Assembly: GCA_018268255.1 (NCBI GenBank)
Contig: JAFDWX010000007.1
Span: 27,178-91,177, forward strand
Source of the DNA: Armatimonadota bacterium
GTDB lineage: Bacteria > Armatimonadota > Fimbriimonadia > Fimbriimonadales > Fimbriimonadaceae
Reading direction: 5' to 3'
Length of the DNA: 64,000 nt
A program made the position numbers and the translations under genes. The notes under the pieces were generated by a model that saw nothing but the letters and a program-made list of their open reading frames with translations, made no database searches and was not told the DNA's origin. Shown here piece by piece: positions 1 to 10,133 of this stretch (positions are counted from its first letter, which is position 1; each line of letters starts with the position of its first letter).

Positions 1-42
1 GCAAGCAGGGGGTTAGGGGTTCGAATCCCCTTGCCTCCACCA
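1..42 (+). tRNA. tRNA-Ala (anticodon NGC, probably TGC), 3' part only
   Basis: The window opens inside the anticodon loop. The remaining parts read in order: anticodon bases G35-C36, loop bases AA, anticodon-stem 3' strand GCAGG, variable loop GGGTT, T-arm AGGGG-TTCGAAT-CCCCT, acceptor strand TGCCTCC, discriminator A and an encoded CCA. The U at acceptor position 70 would give the G3-U70 pair that identifies alanine tRNAs. The first anticodon base lies outside the window, so TGC and GGC cannot be separated. Confidence 0.85.
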
Positions 43-51
43 CTTACTTTT

Positions 52-483
52 TCATTCACCCACACCGAGGAGAGGTTCCGATCCTTCGTGACGGTTACCA
101 GGGCAAGAATCGGCGAATTCGATTGATATCCGGGCACCTTCCTCTTCCTCGCTTTCGACGAGTTTTCGGCGGAGTACGAGTTCCGACAGATGAAAGTCGT
201 CGCATTGAAAGAAGCATGCGACTGGATGTTTGGAAGCACGCGATTGCCGAAAAAGCGTATCGAGAACAGGTTTCGCCAAGTTATCTAGGTCACCACGCCG
301 GTGCTTCGTCATCCTGAAGTCCACCTCCACCCGACTGGGAATTGTCTCGGGTGGCCATTGCGAAGGGACCAGTTCACGAGCTTTCTCCGCGATGAGTTTG
401 CGCCAAATCCCTTCGTGAGGTTGGTTGGCCCAAGGACTGGGTCTACCCTTAACCTCAATTACCACCGTTTTGGTGATGTGCAT
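52..483 (-). CDS. RusA-family Holliday junction resolvase
   Basis: This encodes a small protein (143 aa from the ATG) resembling RusA endodeoxyribonucleases, metal-dependent dimers that cut four-way DNA junctions. The family signature is visible as GDLDN, with the acidic pair Asp65/Asp67 and Asn68 in ATG numbering, followed by a second acidic pair in QCDDFH near residues 95-96. The N-terminus has the usual beta strand leading into GRPSPWANQ. A GTG eight codons upstream (505-507) is an alternative start; neither start has a clear ribosome binding site. The C-terminal 20 residues are rich in Glu, Gly and Ser and look disordered. RusA is often phage-derived, but no phage genes are nearby. It is convergent with the upstream tRNA and separated from the PEP-CTERM gene by a strong hairpin. 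Confidence 0.75.
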   Translation of the reverse strand: MHITKTVVIEVKGRPSPWANQPHEGIWRKLIAEKARELVPSQWPPETIPSRVEVDFRMTKHRRGDLDNLAKPVLDTLFRQSRASKHPVACFFQCDDFHLSELVLRRKLVESEEEEGARISIEFADSCPGNRHEGSEPLLGVGE

Positions 484-524
484 AAGCTTAGGATACGCAG
501 ATTCCACCCGTCAACCGCAATAGA

Positions 525-559
525 GCCCGCCGTGCCAAGCCTTGTTTGGCACGGCGGGC
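525..559 (-). terminator. 14-bp perfect hairpin after the PEP-CTERM gene
   Basis: GCCCGCCGTGCCAA at 525-538 pairs perfectly with TTGGCACGGCGGGC at 546-559 around a 7-base loop. It lies just past the stop codon of the PEP-CTERM gene on the minus strand and before rusA. There is no clean T-run after it on either strand, so it may be a factor-assisted terminator or a 3' stabilising structure. Confidence 0.5.
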
Positions 560-573
560 ACAGAGTTGCGTGA

Positions 574-1431
574 TTAGGCCCTGCGGCGACGGCGAGCGAG
601 ACCGGCCACGCCGACTGCGAGCGCGATCATCGTTGCCGGCTCCGGAACAACTCGAGCGGCGGCGATACCGCGAATCTGGATTGCGGTCCCATCCGATCCC
701 GCCCCGTAAGGACCAATCGAGGTGATGGCCGTTCCTGCTGCATTTACCCAAGCCAAACTGTTAAGCCTAGTCAAAAACAGCTTCGATTCATCGCCCTTCC
801 AAGCATGGTCGTAATCGACATCATTGCCAGCAAAGCTGTAGATATTGGCACCGTAGTTACTGGATGAATAAACTCCAAATGGATTGATCAGTTTGTTGCG
901 TTGCCACCCAGCGTTGAAGTTATCATCTACGAGGTTGAGGTCGCCGCTACCGTCTAGGAAGAGATTGTCTCCGTCGGTCATGCCAGTTGCGGCATTATTG
1001 GCGATGAGCCCATAGCTGTTATTCAATAGCGCGAGCTTTCCGCTAAAGAAGCCGCCGTTGCCGTAGCTGACGACAAGTCCGCCGTGGCCCCCCGAGTACT
1101 CAACGCCTTCGAAGAAGTTGGTAGGAATTCCGGTCGAACCCACTACAGTTCCGGTCATCGCAACAGGGTCGATTTCGACTAGCTGCGATTGAAAAGCCGT
1201 CATCGTTTGCACGGTGACAAACTTATTCGTTGTGGGATTGTAGGTCAGGCCGGATGTATTAATGCTTCCATTGCTGCTGAAGCTAAAAAGTGCTGTCGCA
1301 GCACCTGTTGTCGTGTTGATTTGGTAGAAGGTGTCGAGTGTACTGCCGTGGGACACGCCATAAAGATCATCGGCGACTGCGCTGCCACACAAAGCGAAAA
1401 GAAGTGATGAGAGGAATAGTGTTTTTTTCAT
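574..1431 (-). CDS. PEP-CTERM sorted exported protein
   Basis: This is an exported protein of 285 aa. The chosen ATG at 1431 starts a classic Sec signal (MKKTLFLSSLLFALCGSAVA, cleavage before DD); an in-frame upstream start at 1494 would only bury it. The body is rich in Gly, Thr and Asn and reads like a beta-propeller or sheet repeat (GLTYNPTTNKF, DGDNLFLDGSGDL). The C-terminus carries the tripartite PEP-CTERM sorting signal: VPEPAT, a hydrophobic helix (MIALAVGVAGLA) and an arginine cluster (RRRRRA). Such proteins are recognised by an exosortase and are thought to reach the envelope or extracellular matrix. No exosortase gene is in the window. The specific function is unknown. Confidence 0.88.
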   Translation of the reverse strand: MKKTLFLSSLLFALCGSAVADDLYGVSHGSTLDTFYQINTTTGAATALFSFSSNGSINTSGLTYNPTTNKFVTVQTMTAFQSQLVEIDPVAMTGTVVGSTGIPTNFFEGVEYSGGHGGLVVSYGNGGFFSGKLALLNNSYGLIANNAATGMTDGDNLFLDGSGDLNLVDDNFNAGWQRNKLINPFGVYSSSNYGANIYSFAGNDVDYDHAWKGDESKLFLTRLNSLAWVNAAGTAITSIGPYGAGSDGTAIQIRGIAAARVVPEPATMIALAVGVAGLARRRRRA

Positions 1432-1464
1432 TGGATTTCTTGGGCGCCCCGCCCTTTGGTCCAT

Positions 1465-1486
1465 ATTGTTAGAACACCTTAACAAT
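1465..1486. promoter_or_regulatory. Inverted repeat upstream of the PEP-CTERM gene
   Basis: ATTGTTA (1465-1471) and TAACAAT (1480-1486) form a perfect 7-bp dyad with an 8-bp spacer, about 35 bp upstream of the chosen start codon. The geometry suits a dimeric repressor or activator site. A GGGCGCCC palindrome (1442-1449) lies between it and the start. No regulator gene is adjacent, so the role is inferred from position only. Confidence 0.3.
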
Positions 1487-1572
1487 GTGACCAAGTCTCA
1501 AAAATTGCGGTCTGTACGCTGAGGCCAGGTTCAACGCAATTATTTATGCTTGGGACTTTTGGCGAAAACCAG

Positions 1573-1610
1573 CAAAAAATAGAGGTACTGACAACTCTTG
1601 TCAGCACCTC
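1573..1610 (-). terminator. Rho-independent terminator of the VOC gene
   Basis: Read on the minus strand, GAGGTGCTGACA and TGTCAGTACCTC form a 12-bp stem with one mismatch and a 5-base loop, followed immediately by TATTTTTT. It lies just downstream of the stop codon of the VOC-family gene (1638). This is a textbook intrinsic terminator. Confidence 0.8.
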
Positions 1611-1637
1611 GCCTGAACCTCAATTTGGTTTGGAAAA

Positions 1638-2114
1638 TTACGAGGAACTTGCAGATGCGTAAGCAGCTTCGAGTCCGGCAACATCCAGTTTCACCATCTC
1701 CATCATGGCGGCCATCACGGCATTGCGTTGGGCCGGATTTCCCGACTTCATCAGTTCATCCATTCTCGCGGGATTGATCTGCCACGAAAAGCCCCACTTG
1801 TCCCGGAGCCAGCCGCATTGGACAGGCTCCCCACCATCCGCAATCAGGGCATCCCAAATCCGATCAAGTTCTTCTTGAGTGCTGCACGTGACCGTAAACG
1901 AATAGCTGTCCGTTGCACCTGGTGCTCCGTTTGCATCCATCGCGGTGTACTCCGTGCCGCCCAGCCTGAACTGGATAATCGACACCACCTCGCCTCCGGG
2001 CACGTCGATCCTCTCGATTTCATTGATCGCGCTGTCGTCGATGAGCGATGTGTAAAGGCGGGTCGCCTCTTCGGCACCGCTGGCGAACCAAAGGAATGGC
2101 TTGGCACTGGTCAT
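1638..2114 (-). CDS. VOC-superfamily (PhnB/3-demethylubiquinone-type) protein
   Basis: A 158-aa single-domain protein of the vicinal oxygen chelate fold. It matches the PhnB-like group often labelled '3-demethylubiquinone-9 3-methyltransferase' by old annotation: it opens with KPFLWFASGAEEATRLYTSL, has an FRLGGTEYTAMDANG strand, and ends in the WLRDKWGFSWQINPARMDEL segment with a helical tail. The family usually binds a metal or small molecules; the substrate cannot be read from sequence. It is a single-gene unit with its own terminator and is convergent with nothing. The start is the only ATG preceding the first beta strand. Confidence 0.85.
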   Translation of the reverse strand: MTSAKPFLWFASGAEEATRLYTSLIDDSAINEIERIDVPGGEVVSIIQFRLGGTEYTAMDANGAPGATDSYSFTVTCSTQEELDRIWDALIADGGEPVQCGWLRDKWGFSWQINPARMDELMKSGNPAQRNAVMAAMMEMVKLDVAGLEAAYASASSS

Positions 2115-2212
2115 GCTCAGAATTTACCTGCCACACATACTGGGAACGTGCCCCCGGTTGAATCATTGCCGTTATTGAGGCAGGAAGACGGTTCCAGTGC
2201 CAAGATAACGCA

Positions 2213-3139
2213 GTGCTCAAGTGGTTCAAGCCCAAGACCGCCCGCCTCAGCGTTGCCTACGACCATATCCTCGGGACCTCGTGCGAGTTCCACATCACAG
2301 GCGAAAGCCACCAGGTCTGCCAACAAGCAGTCGATCTCGCACTCAGCAAGATCGACGAGCTTGAGGCCATATTCTCGGTCTTCCGGCCCGATAGCGAATT
2401 TCAACGTTGGCAGCAAACGCTTGAAAAGCCAACTGAAGTGTCGATGGATCTCGCTCATGTCCTGCGAAAGGCGGAGCACTACCGACAGATTTCAAATAAC
2501 GCTTTCTTGCCTATTGCTGATTCCGTTCGCGACCTGTGGAAGGCGAACCCGGAGCAACCCAGACTGAGCGGAGACGAGCCGTTGTGGACTGTGGACCCCA
2601 ACCACCCCATCGCCACAAGGCACACCGACCTTCCTGCCAGCCTCAACGCTATCGCAAAGGGACACATCGTGGATCGTGCTGCCGAGGTCGCCCACGGCGT
2701 TTCGGGCATTCTGCAGGTGATGGTCAACATCGGCGGTGAAATCCGCCATATCGGAGAGGGGCATGTGGACGTTAGCGTGGCCGACCCACAGCGGGATGCC
2801 GAAAACGCTGATCCGCTCTGCCGGATTCGACTTTCAAACGAGGGAATGGCCACAAGTGGTGGGTATCGACGAGGGTTCAGTCACCAGGGACAAGAATGGT
2901 CCCACATCTTCGATCCCATCTCCGGAAAGCCGGCTCCGAGGGAAACGAGTGCCTCTGTCATCGCCCGCACAACGCTCGACGCAGACGCCATCGCGACAAT
3001 TTTGAGCGTTCTCCCGCAAGAACAGGGAGAATTTTGGGCAAGCACTCTGAACAACGTGGGATACTTCGTCGTTATTGCCCCGGGTTGTTCAACGTCGAAT
3101 GACTACTGGGACCAGAAGATCCTTCCGCCAACGCCATGA
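2213..3139 (+). CDS. apbE: ApbE-family FAD:protein FMN transferase, no export signal
   Basis: 308 aa. ApbE moves FMN from FAD onto a threonine or serine of a target protein. Family hallmarks are present: the FRPDSEFQRW region (57-66), NAIAKGHIVDR (145-155), TSGGYRRG (214-221), HIFDPISGKP (231-240) and the metal-site segment TTLDADAIAT (253-262). Most ApbE proteins are periplasmic lipoproteins or Sec-exported. Here the N-terminus is plain and soluble from a GTG start, and the in-frame sequence upstream back to the previous stop holds no signal peptide. The next gene overlaps it by 4 bp and encodes a Tat-exported DUF2271 protein. This suggests cytoplasmic flavinylation before folded export (inference). 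Confidence 0.9.
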   Translation: MLKWFKPKTARLSVAYDHILGTSCEFHITGESHQVCQQAVDLALSKIDELEAIFSVFRPDSEFQRWQQTLEKPTEVSMDLAHVLRKAEHYRQISNNAFLPIADSVRDLWKANPEQPRLSGDEPLWTVDPNHPIATRHTDLPASLNAIAKGHIVDRAAEVAHGVSGILQVMVNIGGEIRHIGEGHVDVSVADPQRDAENADPLCRIRLSNEGMATSGGYRRGFSHQGQEWSHIFDPISGKPAPRETSASVIARTTLDADAIATILSVLPQEQGEFWASTLNNVGYFVVIAPGCSTSNDYWDQKILPPTP

Positions 3140-3732
3140 ATCAGGAAACCGCTCCCCCGCACTCGCGCCGTAGCTTTCTCAAGCAACTCGGCAGTCTCGC
3201 GCTCATGCTCGCCGCTCCGTCGCTTCTCGCCAAAGCTCCAGCCAAAAAAGCTGCTAAGTGGGATATCCACTATGAAGCGCTGATCTCGCTGAGCATCGCG
3301 GAGCAGGAAGGGTTTCGCACGCACCGACCCTATGTGGCAGTGTGGGTCGAGGACGCTAATGGAAAGACGATCCGGACGCTGAGCCTGTGGGTCCAAACAG
3401 AGCGGCGAGGACCCAAGTGGATTCCAGACCTCCGGCGCTGGTTCCGAGGCGAAGAAGACCGGAGAACCGCGGACGGTGGAGACATGGTTACGACAATCTC
3501 CAGCGCCACACGTCAAGCGGGCAAATACTCTCTTGTTTGGAACGGCAAGAACGACAAAGGCGCCCTCGTCGACCAAGGCGATTACAACATCTGCATCGAA
3601 GCGGTCCGCGAGCATGGCACCTATCAGCTGATCCGCGAAAAAGTGAGCTTCGGGAAGAAGGTTTTCAAGCAGAACTTCCAGGGCAATCAGGAGATCGACG
3701 GAGCCTCAGTTGAATTCCGAAAGAAAGCCTGA
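3136..3732 (+). CDS. Tat-exported DUF2271 protein, probable flavinylation target
   Basis: 198 aa. The N-terminus is a Tat signal (SRRSFLKQLG at 10-19, then a hydrophobic run ending near ALAK-type residues 30-36). The rest matches DUF2271: AVWVEDANGKTIRTLSLWV (68-86) and a C-terminal FlgD/Ig-like half (GKYSLVWNGKNDKG, DYNICIEAVREHGTYQL). Between them, residues 119-125 read TTISSAT, where family members from memory often show a D-x-x-S-G-A-T sequence, the ApbE acceptor motif. Thr125 would be the FMN-carrying residue. The start overlaps apbE by 4 bp (ATGA), and the 3' end overlaps the PepSY gene by 23 bp. The role as an extracytoplasmic flavin carrier is inferred. Confidence 0.8.
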   Translation: MNQETAPPHSRRSFLKQLGSLALMLAAPSLLAKAPAKKAAKWDIHYEALISLSIAEQEGFRTHRPYVAVWVEDANGKTIRTLSLWVQTERRGPKWIPDLRRWFRGEEDRRTADGGDMVTTISSATRQAGKYSLVWNGKNDKGALVDQGDYNICIEAVREHGTYQLIREKVSFGKKVFKQNFQGNQEIDGASVEFRKKA

Positions 3733-4333
3733 AGGTCACCGGCCCAGGCCGTTTAAAATACGACTCCACCATTGGCTCCGGTGGCTGCACCTATACACGT
3801 CCCTGTTCTCGCTGATGACGGTGCTGTTTTTCGCGCTCACGGGCATCACGCTTAATCATCCGGAATGGACATTTGGCGGAAAGCCGATACGGACGGTGGT
3901 GCGCGGCAAACTCGATCCGGGATTTGCTCAAGGTGAAAAGGTTGATTGGCTGAAAGTCGTGGAGCAACTTCGTCGCGACCAGCCCGTGAAAGGCTCTGCA
4001 GTCGATATGCGAGTGGATGGAGACGAGGGAAGCCTCTCGTTCAAATCGCCAGGGTCGGTTTCGGAGTGTTTCTTCAAGCTGGAAAATGGCGATTACGAGA
4101 TGTCTATCAGCGCACAGGGATGGCTTGGCGTGATGAACGACTTGCATCGAGGGCGTGATTCAGGCTCCAATTGGGGCTGGCTGATCGACGTAAGCGGGGT
4201 GTTTTTGAGCCTGCTCTCGGTAACCGGGCTCGGCATTCTTTTCTATCTCAAAAAGTCGCGCGTGGCTGGCCTCATTGTTGGGTCCGTAGGTTTGGCAATC
4301 ATCCTTTTGTTGGGTTACCTGGCCTCGCGATAA
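3710..4333 (+). CDS. PepSY-associated membrane protein
   Basis: 207 aa with a TTG start preceded by GGAG. There are three membrane segments: about 27-47 (YTSLFSLMTVLFFALTGITL), about 155-178 (a WLIDVSGVFLSLLSVTGLGI-type helix) and about 186-205. A roughly 100-residue extracytoplasmic domain lies between the first two. Histidines at the first-helix edge (LHHWLRWLHLY) and in the NDLHRGRDSG motif just before the second helix match PepSY_TM proteins, which are thought to pass electrons across the membrane in ApbE-linked systems. It ends the apbE-DUF2271-PepSY operon and probably reduces or oxidises the flavinylated DUF2271 partner. Confidence 0.82.
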   Translation: MNSERKPEGHRPRPFKIRLHHWLRWLHLYTSLFSLMTVLFFALTGITLNHPEWTFGGKPIRTVVRGKLDPGFAQGEKVDWLKVVEQLRRDQPVKGSAVDMRVDGDEGSLSFKSPGSVSECFFKLENGDYEMSISAQGWLGVMNDLHRGRDSGSNWGWLIDVSGVFLSLLSVTGLGILFYLKKSRVAGLIVGSVGLAIILLLGYLASR

Positions 4334-4498
4334 CCGATGTCCTAAGTGGTAAATTGGTTCGCAAGGTGTGGCCCACGCCTCCTCCCTCCAAGTTGGGAAA
4401 GTACTCGATTCGTGCCGGGTTTCGATAGTTTTGTGGACTTTGTAGACGAACCACGCATGCGGAGGGATTGCGGATGAGGTTCGTCGCATGAGGTTCAA

Positions 4499-5212
4499 AT
4501 GATGAAACTATCTGCTCCAATTTTCCAACTTAAACGCCAAGCTAGACTGCTCGCCCGAGAGAAATCCATCGCCCTCCATGAGGCCCTTGACACGATTGCG
4601 CAACGCGAAGGGCTCGCCACCTGGAGCCACCTCGCCTCGGCCTATTCCAAAGATTCACCGGCAATCAGGCTCTACCGCACCATCAGGCCCGGAAGCCTTG
4701 TTCTGATTGCAGCCCGTCCAGGTCAGGGAAAGACGCTCATGGGGCTGGAACTGGCTCTGATCGCCATGAAAGGCGGTCACAAAAGCGTTTTCTTTACGCT
4801 GGAATACACCCAGCAAGAGTGTCTCGAACGGTTCAAATCCATTGGACAGGAGGTCGAACCCTTTGGTTCGCTCTTCACTTTTGATGGATCGGACGATCTG
4901 TGTGCGGACTACATCATACGGGCTCATCCAAATCCGACAGCGGGCACCATGATGGTGGTCGACTACCTTCAGTTGCTGGACCAACGCCGCGAAAATGCCG
5001 ACCTTTCCACGCAGGTTAACCTTTTGCACAGCTACGCGCGAGATTTCGGTGTCGTTCTGGTTTTCCTCTCACAGATTGATCGGAGCTATGACCCCACCAC
5101 CAAGCCGTGCCCAGAATTCTCTGACTTGCGCCTGCCCAACCCGTTGGATCTCGAGCTATTCCAATGCGGTTGTTTCTTGCACGGGTCCGAGATGCAAATC
5201 GTGTCCCGCTGA
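4499..5212 (+). CDS. Stand-alone DnaB-C-like RecA-fold ATPase
   Basis: 237 aa. The core is a RecA-fold ATPase resembling the C-terminal domain of the replicative helicase DnaB: Walker A ARPGQGKT (72-79), an FFTLEYT strand after it, Walker B around MMVVDYLQLL (near 155-164), and an FLSQIDR motif like the DnaB SQLSR motif. The N-terminal 50 residues (LKRQARLLAREKSIALHEAL, then EGLATWSHL) are not the DnaB primase-binding domain but a short helical segment. The end has an unusual DLRLPNPLDLELF motif. It is too short for a normal helicase and stands alone, with no primase or phage genes nearby. I recall a conserved family of this length called 'DNA helicase', but its function is not established. 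Confidence 0.7.
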   Translation: MMKLSAPIFQLKRQARLLAREKSIALHEALDTIAQREGLATWSHLASAYSKDSPAIRLYRTIRPGSLVLIAARPGQGKTLMGLELALIAMKGGHKSVFFTLEYTQQECLERFKSIGQEVEPFGSLFTFDGSDDLCADYIIRAHPNPTAGTMMVVDYLQLLDQRRENADLSTQVNLLHSYARDFGVVLVFLSQIDRSYDPTTKPCPEFSDLRLPNPLDLELFQCGCFLHGSEMQIVSR

Positions 5213-5285
5213 GGGATAACCACAACCTCTCCCCAGCGGGCACCGATTAGGGATAGCGCAAGGGGCGGAGTGATAGACTGGTTCC

Positions 5286-6089
5286 ATGTCGCTCCTCCCC
5301 TTGCTGATTGCTGCTGCTCTCCATCTGCAAGCACCGCCTGCACCGACAACCTACGACTTCGTGCCGAACATCCCGTACCGAGCGAGCAATGGAGACAAGC
5401 TCATCGAAAAGCAGTGTCGGCTGGATTTGTACGTCCCGAAGAGCACTAAAGATTTCCCAACGATCGTGTGGTTCCATGGTGGTGGCTTAACCGGTGGCCA
5501 AAAAGAGATTCCCACGCGCTTGAAGAACCAAAACGTGGCAGTTGTCGGTGCTGAGTATCGGCTGAGCCCTACTGTCAAGGCGCCAACTTACATCGAGGAT
5601 GCGGCTGCCGCAGTCGCGTGGACTGTCCAAAATATCGCCAAATACGGAGGTTCGACCAAGAAGATCTTTATCAGTGGACACTCCGCCGGGGGATATCTGG
5701 CCAGTATGGTCGTATTGGACAAGAGGTGGTTGAAGCCGTATGGTATCGACCCGGATTCCTTTGCCGGACTGGTGCCATTCAGCGGTCAGTCCATCACGCA
5801 TTTCACCATTCGCAAAGAGCGTGGGATTTCCGACAAACAGCCGGTGATCGACGATCTAGCACCAGTTTTTCACGTCCGCAAAGATGCTCCTCCGATTTTG
5901 CTGCTATCTGGGGACCGAAACAAGGAACTCCTGGGCCGCTATGAAGAATCAGCGTACTTTTGGAGGTTGCTGAAGGAAGTGGGCCATCCCAATGTTCAAC
6001 TCTTGGAACTCCAAGGGTTTGATCATGGCGGAATGATCGATCCCGGAATGCCGCTTCTCCTTGAGTTCGTTCGCGGTGCGAGTTCCTAG
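5286..6089 (+). CDS. Alpha/beta hydrolase (carboxylesterase/lipase-like)
   Basis: 267 aa with a short Sec signal (SLLPLLIAAALHLQA). It has the hormone-sensitive-lipase/BD-FAE type layout: oxyanion motif HGGG (64-67), nucleophile elbow GHSAGG with Ser133, and a catalytic His in GFDHGGM near the C-terminus. The acid is probably the Asp in LLLSGDRN. It likely hydrolyses small carboxylic esters in the periplasm; the substrate is not predictable. It is a monocistronic gene on the plus strand, 60 bp upstream of the aldo/keto reductase. Confidence 0.87.
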   Translation: MSLLPLLIAAALHLQAPPAPTTYDFVPNIPYRASNGDKLIEKQCRLDLYVPKSTKDFPTIVWFHGGGLTGGQKEIPTRLKNQNVAVVGAEYRLSPTVKAPTYIEDAAAAVAWTVQNIAKYGGSTKKIFISGHSAGGYLASMVVLDKRWLKPYGIDPDSFAGLVPFSGQSITHFTIRKERGISDKQPVIDDLAPVFHVRKDAPPILLLSGDRNKELLGRYEESAYFWRLLKEVGHPNVQLLELQGFDHGGMIDPGMPLLLEFVRGASS

Positions 6090-6149
6090 ATTCCCAGTGA
6101 ATTTGAACTGCATAGCATGAGGTTTGATTGAATTCAGTATCCTGAAACC

Positions 6150-8541
<2,392 letters not shown>

Positions 8542-8550
8542 TTTCTGGAA

Positions 8551-9567
8551 TCAAGTATTGCCGAGTGCCTTAATGGCTTGTTCAAACGAACCTTGGAATG
8601 GGACAGTTGAATCGAGTTGTTGAACCCTTTGCAACATAGAAAGTTGGCCATGATTTTCCATATCTAACACCAGGCAGGAACCCTGATCAGATGACGCAAC
8701 TTCGAGATAACGGGGCGAAGGAGTATTGTAGCACGTGTCCTCGAACCTATGGACTCGAGCACCATCTCCGCAACTCGTCAAGTGCATGTTAGCAATCCAT
8801 GAGAAATACCCTCCACATTGCGAATATGCATCTGTTTCCTCGAGAAGCGCTGCAAGTTCAGCGTTAAGGGCGTGCCCTGTTTCAATGGGTGGGAACCAGT
8901 CAAACACTGTCACTGAGCAATCATCTAGAGTTGCATCCACATCGGCATCCAGAAAGTCCAAAAATGCCTCGCCCGAGTCCTGCAAAGAAAGTAATATTCG
9001 ATGACCTACTTCAGTTCGGCACAAGCCGAATCGAGCAACAACTGGTTTGGATCTTTTCAGCAGGTTCGCGCACCGACCGAGAATCGTTGTAGTTTGAAAC
9101 TCGATTCTCCTCATTCCACAAGTTCGGATTCGGCGTGCTCTTTTGAGTCCTGCGATTTTTGCGACTTCCGGGCATAAATAGTTTGGTGTAGAAGTCTGCT
9201 TGGCAAGCCACCCAAGCAAGTGCCATATCGTTGGAGCTAAGTACTCAATCGACATCTTCTGTGGATATTCGATCTCGTACGCGCAAGCTTCTCCTGAATC
9301 CTTTATGGCATAACCGGCGAAAATGTCGGAGATGCCTATAAAGTGCCATCCTGGATCCAGCGGTATCAGATCAATATCATCCCCGATGTTGGGTTCAAAA
9401 CAATCAAACTCGGTTTGGAGTGATCCATATGTCCGATAAAACTCGTGCATCGCCACTACTCTCCCGAGGGCCTCTGGATTGTCCGGCGGCAGTTTGGTAA
9501 CGTGCCACCGCTTCGCGGCGATCTCTCTATCAATGAGTTTGATACAGTCCTGAACTTCAACGTCCAT
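8551..9567 (-). CDS. Two-domain immunity-like protein (A+B fusion)
   Basis: 338 aa, function not established. The N-terminal 130 residues resemble the neighbouring 158-aa protein: PGWHFIGISDIFAGYAI and the block LAPTIWHLLGWLAKQ versus SAPSIWHYVAHLIIFTKQ. The C-terminal 200 residues resemble the 222-aa protein at 10665: FLDFLDAD versus FFDFLDGD, GGYFSWI versus KGYFEYL, and LVLDMENHGQ versus LMLDMENQGS. The gene looks like a fusion of two immunity-type domains. It is last in the minus-strand array below the RHS toxin, 6 bp after the previous gene. A role in toxin neutralisation is inferred from context. No signal peptide is seen, so it should be cytoplasmic. Confidence 0.6.
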   Translation of the reverse strand: MDVEVQDCIKLIDREIAAKRWHVTKLPPDNPEALGRVVAMHEFYRTYGSLQTEFDCFEPNIGDDIDLIPLDPGWHFIGISDIFAGYAIKDSGEACAYEIEYPQKMSIEYLAPTIWHLLGWLAKQTSTPNYLCPEVAKIAGLKRARRIRTCGMRRIEFQTTTILGRCANLLKRSKPVVARFGLCRTEVGHRILLSLQDSGEAFLDFLDADVDATLDDCSVTVFDWFPPIETGHALNAELAALLEETDAYSQCGGYFSWIANMHLTSCGDGARVHRFEDTCYNTPSPRYLEVASSDQGSCLVLDMENHGQLSMLQRVQQLDSTVPFQGSFEQAIKALGNT

Positions 9568-9573
9568 GATGTG

Positions 9574-10050
9574 CTAACTTGATTCGGCGACTGCCTGTTT
9601 GGTGAATATGATGAGATGGGCGACGTAGTGCCAGATGGACGGAGCCGAAGTCTCTAGGTGAGCCGAGCACCTTGCCGGATTAAATAGATCACCTGTCTCT
9701 CCTGTCTCCTGGTTCATTGCAATCCCAAGTGCATACTCACTATCACCGATATAGATCCAGGGTGGCGGCATCTCTGCCACGGGATCCTTCACGTATTTCC
9801 AATGGATCTGATCGTCTGGTCCTGCCAGAAACTGAAAAGTCTTGAAGAAATCCGCATTTGGTGCCGTGAGGTTCCCTACGTCCGGGCACTCCTCCGTCTG
9901 CGGTTCAGCAGTCCAGATCCCAGTTGACACCTCGTCCAGCACCATAGCCTTGGCCTCTTTCCACGTTAGGTGATTGGCCAAGCCGGCCTCTGGACCATTG
10001 ACGATTCTCGGATCGGGCCGTGTTCCAAAGATGGATTTGAGTATGTTCAT
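9574..10050 (-). CDS. SUKH-like putative immunity protein (domain A)
   Basis: 158 aa, cytoplasmic, no recognised motif of catalysis. The pattern resembles SMI1/KNR4 (SUKH) immunity folds: a PPPWIYIGDSEYALGIAM strand pair, an acidic NQETGETGDLF turn and a C-terminal helix (APSIWHYVAHLIIF). The same block occurs in the N-terminal part of the next gene's 338-aa product. The start is ATG at 10050 without an obvious ribosome binding site. It sits in the five-gene array after the RHS toxin gene. SUKH assignment is by feel of the motif spacing, not by search. Confidence 0.55.
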   Translation of the reverse strand: MNILKSIFGTRPDPRIVNGPEAGLANHLTWKEAKAMVLDEVSTGIWTAEPQTEECPDVGNLTAPNADFFKTFQFLAGPDDQIHWKYVKDPVAEMPPPWIYIGDSEYALGIAMNQETGETGDLFNPARCSAHLETSAPSIWHYVAHLIIFTKQAVAESS

Positions 10051-10133
10051 AACCGAATTTCTAGATGGCCGCTGAATGCTATTTGCTACTCACTTTATCG
10101 GCGATCCATACTGGTTACGAGAGAGAAACCGGC

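Noticed and set aside
52-507. RusA as a sign of a prophage beside the tRNA-Ala
   Set aside because: tRNA genes are common integration sites, but no integrase, attachment repeat or other phage gene is visible in the window.
4334-4498. Possible small gene between the PepSY gene and the DnaB-like gene
   Set aside because: No frame with a plausible start, ribosome site or conserved pattern was found there.
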